Assembly: GCA_011391215.1 (NCBI GenBank)
Contig: JAABQX010000006.1
Location: 1-54,525, forward strand
Direction: 5' to 3'
Origin: Rhodocyclaceae bacterium
Lineage (GTDB): Bacteria > Pseudomonadota > Gammaproteobacteria > Burkholderiales > Rhodocyclaceae
Length of the DNA stretch: 54,525 nt
In this document: positions 38,494 through 47,164 of the stretch, piece after piece
Numbering within the stretch: position 1 is the first letter of the stretch
Layout of the letters: each line of letters starts with the position of its first letter
Made by a program: the position numbers and the translations under genes
Notes under the pieces: generated by a model
Told to the model about the DNA's origin: nothing
Databases searched by the model: none
The model's input: the letters and a program-made list of their open reading frames with translations, nothing else

Positions 38494-38967
38494 TCAGCGC
38501 TGGTAAGTGCCCATCAGGCGATTCATGCCGATGACGTGAGACTCGACCTGGGTCATCAGTTGCCACAGGGTCAGACCCGGTTTCAGGTTGAGTTCCTTGT
38601 CCAGCGCCATCAGGACGAAGAAGTAGTGATGGATGCCGTGGCCGGGTGGAGGCATGGGCCCGCCATAGCCGGGGTTGCCAAAATCACTGACACCCTCTGT
38701 GCCGGCAGCGGCACCCTCTGCTAATTCGCAGATGGTAGCAGGCAGGTTGTACCGTACCCAATGAACAAAGCCATAGCTACCGGGCAAGGCCAGCGGAGCG
38801 TCGGGGTCATGGCAGATTAACGCATAGGATTGGGTGCCTGCGGGGGCGTCAGACCACTTCAGGTGGGGCGACAGGTTCTCGCCTTCCATGCTGCAGCGCT
38901 TGGGAATGGCCCCTTGCGGCGGGAATGTGTTGGACAGTAATTGCATCGGTGACAGTGCGAATCCCAT
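38494..38967 (-). CDS. YbhB/YbcL family (PEBP-like) protein
   Basis: The 157-residue protein is of the phosphatidylethanolamine-binding/Raf-kinase-inhibitor-like fold, with GENLSPHLKWSDAPAGTQSY, LICHDPDAP and GSYGFVHWVRYNLPA followed by GYGGPMPPPGHGIHHYFFVL, the ligand-pocket motif. No signal peptide is seen. Its physiological ligand in bacteria is unknown. Confidence 0.92.
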   Translation of the reverse strand: MGFALSPMQLLSNTFPPQGAIPKRCSMEGENLSPHLKWSDAPAGTQSYALICHDPDAPLALPGSYGFVHWVRYNLPATICELAEGAAAGTEGVSDFGNPGYGGPMPPPGHGIHHYFFVLMALDKELNLKPGLTLWQLMTQVESHVIGMNRLMGTYQR

Positions 38968-39004
38968 GCTTGCATCTCCTCATTGTGTTGCCGGTTATCC
39001 AGAA

Positions 39005-39028
39005 AAAAATCGGCGTTGGCGGGACGGC
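39005..39028 (+). repeat. Dispersed 24-bp core repeat, copy 10 (intergenic)
   Basis: AAAAAATCGGCG followed by TTGGCGGGACGGC matches the core with about two mismatches. It lies 38 nt upstream of the PEBP-like gene start, in the divergent gap 38968-39284 (317 bp). Nothing else recognisable is in that gap apart from the ribosome binding site GGAGG (39273-39277) of the next gene. Confidence 0.8.
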
Positions 39029-39284
39029 GGTATCAATTGCTTATCCCGCAAAAACGCCACGAGACCCAATATCCTTCAATGCTACAGCTGCTGCTAAGTT
39101 TCTACGAGTGATCGACGTCAGTCACCCCATAGCAGCCGCCCGCTCATTGTTGCCCTTGCCACGCCCTGCGTTCTGATGAATAATTTCCCGGCATCCGACA
39201 TCGCTATGAAATTTTCGATGTTGTTTTACCTGCACCGCTGCTACATTCGGACATAAATGAATATTAACTAGTGGAGGAACGATC

Positions 39285-39689
39285 ATGAAAATGCGCTTGA
39301 TGGCTTTGTCGGTTCTGGCCTGTAGCAGTTTGCTGTCACTGTCGCCGCCTGCGGTGGCATACGGCGGTGGCCCGTGGGGTGGTGGCGCCCCATGGGATCG
39401 TTTTGATGGTCCGTGGAATGGCGGCGGTGGCCCGTGGAACAGGGGCGGTTCGTACGGCCCGTGGGGTGGTGATGCTCCGTGGGATCGTTTTGACGGTCCG
39501 TGGAACAGTTTTGACGGCCCGTGGAATAGCGGCGGTGGTCCGTGGAACAGGGGCGGTTCGTACAATCGACGTGGCCCGTGGGGTGGTGATGCCCCGTGGG
39601 ATCGGGTTGATGGCCCGTGGAACAGTTTTGACGGCCCATGGAACAACCGTGGCCGACGTGGCCGTAGCTTCAGCCCATTCAACTGGTAG
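39285..39689 (+). CDS. Secreted Gly/Trp/Pro-rich repeat protein (sulfur-globule-protein-like)
   Basis: The 134-residue protein has a signal peptide (MKMRLMALSVLACSSLLSLS, cleaved after AVA) and a mature part of near-perfect tandem modules built from GPWNxxDGPWN, GGGPWNRGGSY and GDAPWDRFDGPWN. A strong GGAGG lies 7 nt before the ATG. The composition resembles glycine/proline/tryptophan-rich sulfur globule proteins of purple sulfur bacteria, but this is resemblance in composition only. It could be any structural or surface protein. The DNA shows corresponding imperfect tandem repeats. Confidence 0.75.
   Translation: MKMRLMALSVLACSSLLSLSPPAVAYGGGPWGGGAPWDRFDGPWNGGGGPWNRGGSYGPWGGDAPWDRFDGPWNSFDGPWNSGGGPWNRGGSYNRRGPWGGDAPWDRVDGPWNSFDGPWNNRGRRGRSFSPFNW
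39378..39659 (+). repeat. Imperfect tandem coding repeats (GPWN/APWDRFD modules)
   Basis: Units such as GGTCCGTGGAAC and GGTGATGCCCCGTGGGATCG recur in the secreted protein gene. The block GDAPWDR(F/V)DGPWNSFDGPWN occurs twice nearly identically at DNA level, so the locus is prone to repeat expansion and contraction. Confidence 0.75.
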
Positions 39690-40199
39690 GCATCCACTTT
39701 CCCCGCCAGGTTTTGCCGCCTGGTGGGGGTCGGATTAGCGAACTGTGGAGTCGGCCGTCAAGTCGCTCGCCCCCAAACGCAGAATGAGTGCTTAGACTGT
39801 TTGGACTTACAGCTTTTCAAGCGATCCTGCAGCAGCGCGCCCACTGCTGCTGATCAGGTTTTTCGCGCCACTGGCTCCTGTGCAGCTTGGATTCAACCGG
39901 TGAGTGTTAATGACTGAAGAAAATTATCCGTGCAACGAGGCTTGCTGAAAATGGTTTTCTGAAAGGCCGCTCCTCTGTCCATTGCGGCCACGCGCCGGGA
40001 CTCAGGCGGAACTTAGGGTGCTATTTGTTTCCAAATCCTGACGCATGCTGGCCCAGAATCGGCGATTGACTATGGCACCCGGCGTCAGCCATACTCCTCC
40101 GAAAGCCCATTGGATCTCTTATCCTTCTTTCGCATTTCTTCACATCTCGAAATGCTGGCAGCCAACCTTGACGTGTTCAACTACCAATCCACCCCCGTC
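39690..40199. other. Gene-free stretch of about 510 bp with a possible stem-loop
   Basis: No convincing gene is seen. CCCGCCAGG (39702-39710) can pair with CCTGGTGGG (39719-39727) around an 8-base loop just after the secreted-protein gene; there is no T-tract, so it is only a possible terminator or mRNA end. The rest has no recognisable feature; a short open frame at 39723-39917 has no family resemblance. Confidence 0.4.
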
Positions 40200-40622
40200 A
40201 TGACGACGCACACCATCGCCTTCGCCTTGTTGCTCGCCGCGACCAGCGTCCACGCCGAAGCGGCCCGACTGACCGTGCACATCAAGGATGTCCGCGAGGC
40301 GACGGGCAACCTGCGCGTCTCGCTCTTCCGCGACCCCGAGAGTTTCCGCAAGGAAGACCGTGCGTTGAAGGTGATCAGCATGCCTGCCGTCAAGGGTGAG
40401 ACGAAGGTGACTTTCGACGGCATAGAGCCGGGAAAATACGCGCTGATGGCCTATCATGACGAAAATGGCGACGGAAAGCTGAACCTACGGCTCGGCATGT
40501 TCCCGACCGAAGGCTATGCACTTTCGAATAACCCGAAGGTCATGGGACCGCCGAAGTTCGCCGACAGCATCTTCGACGTTGCCGCGCCGGAAACCGAGAG
40601 CAGCCTCGTCATCGCCTACTGA
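40200..40622 (+). CDS. DUF2141 family secreted protein
   Basis: The ATG at 40200 gives 140 residues: a signal peptide (MTTHTIAFALLLAATSVHAE) and a DUF2141 beta-sandwich with LTVHIKDVREATGNLRVSLF, GIEPGKYALMAYHDENGDGK and EGYALSNNPKVMGPPKFADS. The family is periplasmic or extracellular and of unknown function. The same frame is open for 90 nt upstream, but the signal peptide fixes the start. Confidence 0.88.
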   Translation: MTTHTIAFALLLAATSVHAEAARLTVHIKDVREATGNLRVSLFRDPESFRKEDRALKVISMPAVKGETKVTFDGIEPGKYALMAYHDENGDGKLNLRLGMFPTEGYALSNNPKVMGPPKFADSIFDVAAPETESSLVIAY

Positions 40623-40780
40623 AGCTACACTGCCGCGGTCGACGGTAGGATAAGCGTCCAGGGGTGATTTACATCGCCATGAAGGACTGAGGGGGGCTCG
40701 ATCTGGTTATCGATGGACATGACGGCTTGCTCAGTCAGTGGCTGACGTAACGGGTTCCAGAAGTCCCTGTGCCAACTTTG

Positions 40781-41164
40781 TCATTCCGGCGTGAGTTCCA
40801 ACACTGCCTGCATCTCTTTTTCGCTCGCGGAGTATCTCAGGACGGCATGGACATCAAACAGTTCCCTCAGCTTGAGCACATGAGGTTCGTCGCTAGGCTG
40901 TGTGAAGACGATGACTTTTGCCTTTGGCGCGAATCGCTGCAGGGTCGCTAGGGTGACATCCAGGTTCGACAGATTCGTGCCAGCATAGTTGTTGGCCCAG
41001 CCGTAAATAAAATCGCCCACGAAAAAGTCGGGGGTCTGTTTGTGCAGTGCCTTGTGTAAGTTACGCGCACTGGAGAATGGGGCTTCGAAGATGCCGAGGC
41101 GCTGATACAGCGCAGCGAAGTTCGGGTGGAAGGGTGACTCGACGAGAGAAAACAGGATTTTCAT
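40781..41164 (-). CDS. Conserved-looking hypothetical protein, 127 residues
   Basis: I do not recognise this family. The protein starts MKILFSLVESPFHPNFAALY and alternates hydrophobic strands and helices (FFVGDFIYGWANN, KAKVIVFTQPSDEPHVLKLR, FDVHAVLRYSASEKEMQAVL). This would suit a small alpha/beta, receiver-like fold, although the aspartate arrangement of a response regulator is not clear. It is alone between a DUF2141 gene and dsbD, with its own start and no overlap. Codon use is similar to its neighbours. Confidence 0.6.
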   Translation of the reverse strand: MKILFSLVESPFHPNFAALYQRLGIFEAPFSSARNLHKALHKQTPDFFVGDFIYGWANNYAGTNLSNLDVTLATLQRFAPKAKVIVFTQPSDEPHVLKLRELFDVHAVLRYSASEKEMQAVLELTPE

Positions 41165-41355
41165 GCGATGTGCGATAGCAGATGAGGTGGTTGGCCAATC
41201 TTAGCGCCATTCGCCTATCGGACGGCATAGAAGAGCCGGCGACTGAACCTGGGAAAAGTCTTTCTCCGCCTCACAGACAGGAATTCAGATACTCCGAAAC
41301 CGCCGCATTTACGACGTTGGCAGGAGAAGCCTGAATGGCTCTTGTGGGTGGTGAA

Positions 41356-41403
41356 AAAAGTCGGCGTGACCGAAGGAAATCCCCGTGGGACTGGCGGGAC
41401 GGC
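41356..41403 (+). repeat. Dispersed core repeat, copy 11, split by a 24-bp insertion
   Basis: The left half AAAAGTCGGCG (41356-41366) and right half CTGGCGGGACGGC (41391-41403) are perfect but separated by 24 nt (41367-41390). It lies between the hypothetical gene and the dsbD stop, 6 nt from the latter. Confidence 0.8.
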
Positions 41404-41409
41404 GCAGGT

Positions 41410-43260
41410 TTATTTCTGCGCATTTTCCAGTACGCCGAGAAATTGTGCTGCTGGCTGATAGCCTACCACACGCTGGCCCGTAATTTCCTGGCCGGCCTTG
41501 TCGAAAAAGATGATGCCGGGCGGGCCGAACAGGCCGAAGCGCTTGAGCAGCGCTTTGTCATCCTCGTTGTTGGCGGTGACATCTGCCTTGAGTAGCGTGA
41601 ATTCCTTCATCTTCGCAGCGACCGTCGGGTCGGCGAAGGTGAACTTTTCCATCTCCTTGCAGCTCACGCACCAGTCGGCATAGAAGTCGAGCATCACCGG
41701 TCGGGTAGCGTTGGCGAGGCGGGCATCAAGTTCGGCGACCGTCTTGACCTTTTCAAAAGTCGGCGCTGGCGAGACGGCGGCGGCGTTCGCGCCACGCAGG
41801 AAAGCCAAAGGTTGCAGCGGGTCGCGTCCGCCGCCAAGCAGGCCGAGCAGCATTGCCGCACCGGTGAGCAACAGCGCCACGCCGATGCCTTTCCAGAAGC
41901 GTTGCCAGCCGCCGGCGTGCGGGGGCAGCGGGTCGAGCGCATGCAGGTAGATCGCCGGCACGATCAGCAGTGACGCCCAGCCGAGCATGATCGTCCAGCT
42001 CGGCAGCACCGGCGAGATCAGCCAGAGTGCGGTGGCGAGCAGCACGACGCCGAAGAACTTCTTGACGGCTTCCATCCACGGGCCCGCCTTGGGCAGGAAA
42101 GAGCGCGAAAACACACCGACCACCAGTAGCGGCGCACCCATGCCGAGGCCCATGGCGAAGAGTGCTGCGCCGCCGAGCACGGCATCTTTGGTCTGGGCGA
42201 TGTAGAGCAGCGCGCCGGCGAGTGGTGCGGCGACGCAGGGGCCGACGATGAGCGCCGACAAGGCACCCATCAGCGCGATGGCAGCCAGCGAGCCGCCCTG
42301 CTGGTTGGCTGTGTCGGAGAGCTTCGATTGCAGTGCGGCGGGCAATTGCAGTTCATAGAAGCCGAACATCGAGAACGAGAGCACGACGAAGACGAGTGCG
42401 AAGCTGCCGAGTACCCAGGCGTTCTGCAAGGCGGCCGACAGTAGCGTACCGGAGAAGCCGGCCGCGACGCCGACGAGGGCGTAGGTGATCGCCATGCCCA
42501 GCACATAGGCGAGCGAGAGCACGAAGGCGCGCAGGTGTGTGACGGCATGGCCGTGATTGACGATGATGCCGGAGAGAATCGGGATCATCGGGAACACGCA
42601 GGGCGTGAGCGAGAGCAGCAGCCCGAAGCCGAGGAAGGTAAAAATCGCGACCCAGAAACCGCTACCTTTGAGCAGCCTGGCGATCTGGCCGCTCTCGTCT
42701 CCTGCATCGCCCGTGGATAAAGTCGGCGCTGGCGGGACGGCAACAGCCGGATCCGCCACGTTGAAGGGGACGGCGCTAGCCGGGCCCGCCGTGTTGATGG
42801 GGACGGCGCCGGGGGAAGAAGCCGGCGCGCTGCTCATTGCCGCCAGCGTGATTTTGGCCTCCTGCGTCATGGGCGGATAGCAGATGCCGCCATCCCAGCA
42901 ACCCTGCGAGTCGGCCTTTAGCGTGAAAGCGCCGCTGCCAGCAACGACGGGGATGCGTACGACCAGTTGCGTGCGGTAAGTTTCGACCTTGCCGAAGAAC
43001 TCGTCTTCCTTTTCCTTGCCCGGCGGGATCTCCGGCGTGCCGAGCTGCACCGTGGCAGGATCCACAGCGAAGGCGATCTTGTTCTTGTAGAGGTAGTAGT
43101 CGGGCGTGATGTCCCAGCGTGCCTCGATGGTTTTATCGTCCAGCGCACGGGCCGAGAAGCGGAAGGCCTTTTCGGGGTCGAGCGGTTCGGCGGCAAGGCT
43201 GAATTGGCTGGCAAGGACGAACCAGAGCAGGGTAAGCAGGCGCAACGGCTGGATAGACAT
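41410..43260 (-). CDS. dsbD: DsbD, thiol:disulfide interchange protein
   Basis: DsbD carries electrons from cytoplasmic thioredoxin to periplasmic thiol proteins. The 616-residue protein has a signal peptide, an N-terminal domain with CWDGGICYPP, eight predicted membrane helices with the redox cysteines in LTPCVFPMIP and VGPCVAAPLAGAL, and a C-terminal thioredoxin domain with DWCVSCKEME. Two linkers carry repeat elements: AVPPAPTL plus two 11-residue AVP units before the membrane part, and AVSPAPTF before the thioredoxin domain. The ATG at 43260 is preceded by AGGA; an ATG two codons upstream is possible. cutA lies 7 nt upstream. Confidence 0.95.
   Translation of the reverse strand: MSIQPLRLLTLLWFVLASQFSLAAEPLDPEKAFRFSARALDDKTIEARWDITPDYYLYKNKIAFAVDPATVQLGTPEIPPGKEKEDEFFGKVETYRTQLVVRIPVVAGSGAFTLKADSQGCWDGGICYPPMTQEAKITLAAMSSAPASSPGAVPINTAGPASAVPFNVADPAVAVPPAPTLSTGDAGDESGQIARLLKGSGFWVAIFTFLGFGLLLSLTPCVFPMIPILSGIIVNHGHAVTHLRAFVLSLAYVLGMAITYALVGVAAGFSGTLLSAALQNAWVLGSFALVFVVLSFSMFGFYELQLPAALQSKLSDTANQQGGSLAAIALMGALSALIVGPCVAAPLAGALLYIAQTKDAVLGGAALFAMGLGMGAPLLVVGVFSRSFLPKAGPWMEAVKKFFGVVLLATALWLISPVLPSWTIMLGWASLLIVPAIYLHALDPLPPHAGGWQRFWKGIGVALLLTGAAMLLGLLGGGRDPLQPLAFLRGANAAAVSPAPTFEKVKTVAELDARLANATRPVMLDFYADWCVSCKEMEKFTFADPTVAAKMKEFTLLKADVTANNEDDKALLKRFGLFGPPGIIFFDKAGQEITGQRVVGYQPAAQFLGVLENAQK
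41755..41778 (+). repeat. Dispersed 24-bp core repeat, copy 12 (inside dsbD, before thioredoxin domain)
   Basis: AAAAGTCGGCGC followed by TGGCGAGACGGC has one mismatch to the core. It is antisense to dsbD and read as AVSPAPTF in the linker between membrane and thioredoxin domains. Confidence 0.92.
42718..42741 (+). repeat. Dispersed 24-bp core repeat, copy 13 (inside dsbD, periplasmic linker)
   Basis: TAAAGTCGGCGC followed by TGGCGGGACGGC is a perfect core apart from its first base. It is antisense to dsbD, read as AVPPAPTL, and directly followed by two 33-bp extension units. Confidence 0.92.
42742..42807 (+). repeat. Two tandem 33-bp extension units (dsbD)
   Basis: The units at 42742-42774 and 42775-42807 each end in GGGGACGGC and on the gene strand encode AVPFNVADPAV and AVPINTAGPAS. 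They match the single unit in thiL in length, sequence, position after the core, and reading frame. Confidence 0.85.
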
Positions 43261-43267
43261 GGGCATC

Positions 43268-43594
43268 CTAGGGAGCAAGAGGCGTGGTTTCCGTGGTGAC
43301 CCAGGCCAGGTAATCCGGCAGGCCGTGTTTGATTGGGACTGCGACGATCTCGGGAAGTTCGTAGGGATGTTGTGCGCGGATGGCTGTTTCCAGTGCCGCG
43401 TAACGTTCCGCGGTGGTCTTGATGAGAACGGGTACTTCGCTGGCGTCCTCTATTTTCCCCTGCCAGCGATAGACTGATTGGCAGGGACCGAGGATATTCA
43501 CGCAGGCCGCCAGCCGCGCCTCGACCAATGCACCGGCCAGTGCGCGCGCACTGGCGGCATCCGGCAGATTGGTGAGCACAAGCAGGGTCTCCAT
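43268..43594 (-). CDS. cutA: CutA1 divalent-cation tolerance protein
   Basis: This 108-residue trimeric CutA1-family protein has LVLTNLPDAASARALAGALV, the cysteine-containing strand RLAACVNILGPCQSVYRWQG, and the C-terminal AIRAQHPYELPEIVAVPIKH and YLAWV motifs. The cutA-dsbD order is a known gene pair (dsbD was once called cutA2). It is divergent from the ClpX-like gene. Confidence 0.95.
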   Translation of the reverse strand: METLLVLTNLPDAASARALAGALVEARLAACVNILGPCQSVYRWQGKIEDASEVPVLIKTTAERYAALETAIRAQHPYELPEIVAVPIKHGLPDYLAWVTTETTPLAP

Positions 43595-43637
43595 GCTGCT
43601 ATTCTAGCGTCCGTCTCCTGTTTGCCAGTCCATCGCC

Positions 43638-44698
<1,061 letters not shown>

Positions 44699-44705
<7 letters not shown>

Positions 44706-45985
44706 TGCACACCGACCAGTTCGGCATCAGTTTCGGCCAGCCGGTCGACGAGGATATTCAGGAAGGCGCGGTTGAAGCTCAGCTGGCAGCTTTCCGAGGC
44801 GCTGCCGAGGGCATTGGCCTTGATCTTGAGCAGCGTCACCGGTGTATTGGCCACGACCGTCGCCGTACGGGTGATAGCGCCCTGGCGGATGTAGCACATC
44901 TCACCGAAGCAGCTGCCGGCCGGCTTGACGCCGAGGTCGCGGCCGGCCTTGGTGACACGCACCTCGCCGGCGGCGATGATAAAGAAGAAATTACCCTCGT
45001 CGCCCTCGTTGACCAGATGGGTACCGGCCGGCACGCGCCCCCAGACGCTGATGCGCAGGACTTCCCACAACTCCACTTCGCTGAACGTCTCGAAAAATGG
45101 TAGTTCGCGCAGGGTGTTGAACTTTTCCGTCTCGGTAATTGATTCCTGCGGCAGGTCGAGCGAAGCCAGCCGCGCCAGGTCACGCGCGAATTCGTGCCAG
45201 TTCTGGTAGCGGGCGGCACGATCTTTCTGCATGGCTTTTCCCACCACCAGTACCAGCCGTTGCGGCACGCCAGGTCGCAGGCTGCGCAGGTCGAACGGCG
45301 CTTCGTTGAGAATCTTGTGGGTGAGGGCGTAATTGCTGTCCGCCTCGAAGGGCAGGCGCCCGGTGAGCAGCTTGAACATCACCACGCCGAGCGAATAGAT
45401 GTCGGTCTGCAGATTCAAGGCATCCATGCGGATCTGTTCCGGCGACATGTAGGAGGGCGAGCCGACGCCCGCCACCTGCGTCTCGTCGCTCTTCGCCAGC
45501 ATGGCCGCACCGAAGTCGGCGATCTTCACGTCGCCATCCTGGCCCAACATGATGTTGGCAGGCTTGATGTCGCGGTGGATGACGCCGTTGCGGCTGGCGA
45601 AGTCGAGCGCCAGCGCGCACTTGAAGGCAATTTCGACCACGCGTTCCATCGGCAGCAGGTGGTCGGGCTGGCCGTATTGCTCGAGTGTTTCGCCCTCCAC
45701 AAACTCCATCACGATGTAGGTATTTTCCGCGCCACGCGCCGCGTCGTAGATGCCGACGATGTGCGGGTGGTTGAGCCGGCCGGCGAGCGAAGCCTCGGTG
45801 GCGATCAGTTTGCGGAAAGTGGCGCCATGCTCGGGGTCGGCGAGGAAGTCGGTGCTGAAATGCTTGATGGCGACCTGCCGCTCGGTAAAGGCATCGTAGG
45901 CAAGATAGACGCTGCTGGTTGCCCCGCGCCCGAGCAGGCGCACGATCTCGTACTTGTCGATGTAGGCGGGCAGGCTAATGTCCAT
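44699..45985 (-). CDS. Serine/threonine protein kinase with C-terminal cNMP-binding domain
   Basis: The 428-residue protein has an N-terminal Hanks-type kinase: glycine loop LGRGATSSVYLAYD, Lys41 (VAIKHF), catalytic HRDIKPAN (Asp139), DFG (157-159) and the SPSYMSPEQIRMDALNLQTD activation segment. The C-terminal cyclic-nucleotide-binding fold (about residues 295-420) contains FFETFSEVELWEVLRISVWG, AGTHLVNEGDEGNFFFIIAA and GSCFGEMCYIRQGAITRTAT. The phosphate-binding cassette reads FGEMCYIRQGAITRTA, close to the classical FGE...RxA form, so ligand binding is possible. No transmembrane segment is seen. The target is unknown; the convergent ClpX-like gene is the nearest candidate partner. Confidence 0.92.
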
Positions 45986-46043
45986 GGCTGTATGCGCATA
46001 CCCTATTGGTATTCGCCGCGGCCGTCAATACGGCGATGATTGC

Positions 46044-46067
46044 GCCGTCCCGCCAGCACCGAGTTTT
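46044..46067 (-). repeat. Dispersed 24-bp core repeat, copy 14 (intergenic, upstream of kinase)
   Basis: GCCGTCCCGCC followed by AGCACCGAGTTTT has two mismatches to the core. It lies about 58 nt upstream of the kinase start, in the divergent gap before the DUF2934 gene. Confidence 0.82.
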
Positions 46068-46254
46068 TCAACACAATAGGCCATAACCTGCCGCCGGAGT
46101 AACCCAAATATCACGCCGAGGAGCGCCCGGTTAACTCTCGATAGCCGACGCCAGGAACGAAAGTAATTGGCCTCCTATCCGAGACTCACGAGAGGGTCTA
46201 GACTCGTATTGTGTTGGAGCAAGCTAGCCCATAACGATTTTTCGAGGAGATATC

Positions 46255-46464
46255 ATGACCAACAAGTCCGACAAGAAGCAATCTGCCCGCAAAGTCGAGT
46301 CCGATCATCTCAAGCGCGATGATCATCTCCGCCAAGAACACATCCGGCAGGAGCACATCGCTACGGCAGCCTACTATAAGGCACATGCACGCGGTTTCGT
46401 GCACGGCCACGACCTGCAAGACTGGTTGCAGGCCGAAGCGGAATACGAAGCCAAGAAGAAGTAA
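46255..46464 (+). CDS. DUF2934 family small protein
   Basis: This 69-residue charged protein ends YYKAHARGFVHGHDLQDWLQ and AEAEYEAKKK, the DUF2934 motif in which an aromatic/Arg-Gly helix is followed by DW. It has a His/Arg/Gln-rich N-terminal half. GAGGAG lies 8 nt before the ATG. Function is unknown; such genes often lie in accessory DNA. Confidence 0.8.
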   Translation: MTNKSDKKQSARKVESDHLKRDDHLRQEHIRQEHIATAAYYKAHARGFVHGHDLQDWLQAEAEYEAKKK

Positions 46465-46677
46465 GCAGCCCTGCAGGTTTGGGGTGTTACGGAATCTGCC
46501 GCTCACAAACTGGTGCTTGCGGTAGTTATGGTCATTATGTTGTCAGAAGGCAGCGGTAGGCTGGGTTCTGTGTCTGTCGCTCAACATTGTTTGCACTAGG
46601 AGCAAGCTTAAGCTAGAAAGAGAAAGAGCATATTAGCGGCCTGAACTTATCTGCGCACCCCTTTGAAGGAGGCGAAT

Positions 46678-47088
46678 ATGAAAAAGGACAAATTGATTCT
46701 GTTAGCTTTGGCTGTCTCTTTGCCTGTCTTGTCTGCTGACAAACTTGATATCGGCAAGGTTGAGTACGATCAAAGTTGTGCTTCGTGTCACGGCCTAGAT
46801 GGGAAGGGAAAGGGGCCGTTCTCAGAGGCTATGCAGTTGACGGTGCCTGATATCTCTACACTTGCCAAACGTAATGGGGGAGTCTTCCCTGTTTCACGTG
46901 TTTATGACGTCATTGATGGCCGAGAAGCAGTAAAGGCTCACGGAACGCGAGACATGCCCATCTGGGGCAAGCACTATTCCGTCAGCGCAGCACCAAGGTA
47001 TGACGACTACGCTTACAACCCTGAAGCAGCGGTAAGAGGAAGGATTCTGTCGTTGATCGATTATCTGTATCGGCTACAGAGTAAATAA
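46678..47088 (+). CDS. Small periplasmic cytochrome c
   Basis: The ATG at 46678, preceded by GAAGGAGG, gives 136 residues: a signal peptide (MKKDKLILLALAVSLPVLSA), the heme-attachment motif CASCH (34-38) and a likely axial methionine in DMPIWG (Met93). It is a class I-type monohaem cytochrome. Codon use is less GC-rich than its neighbours (many third-position A/T), which suggests a different origin. It is isolated between a DUF2934 gene and pgm, so its redox partner is not shown. Confidence 0.9.
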   Translation: MKKDKLILLALAVSLPVLSADKLDIGKVEYDQSCASCHGLDGKGKGPFSEAMQLTVPDISTLAKRNGGVFPVSRVYDVIDGREAVKAHGTRDMPIWGKHYSVSAAPRYDDYAYNPEAAVRGRILSLIDYLYRLQSK

Positions 47089-47141
47089 TGCCCGCAAAGG
47101 GATGGCTTCAGCGGTTGAGATCGTAAATGCCAATGTCAACC

Positions 47142-47164
47142 GCTGTCCCGCCAGTGCCGACTTT
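47142..47164 (-). repeat. Dispersed 24-bp core repeat, copy 15 (at the pgm stop codon)
   Basis: GCTGTCCCGCC followed by AGTGCCGACTTT has two mismatches to the core. On the pgm strand it begins within the stop codon (TGA then AAGTCGG), so gene end and element are fused. Confidence 0.88.

Noticed and set aside
39723-39917. Short 64-codon open frame after the secreted repeat protein
   Set aside because: There is no ribosome binding site or family resemblance, and its composition is unlike neighbouring genes.
46890-46905. parS-like sequence TGTTTCACGTGTTTAT inside the cytochrome c gene
   Set aside because: Only the left 11 bases match the parS palindrome; the right half-site is absent and it is 43 kb from parAB, so chance is likely.
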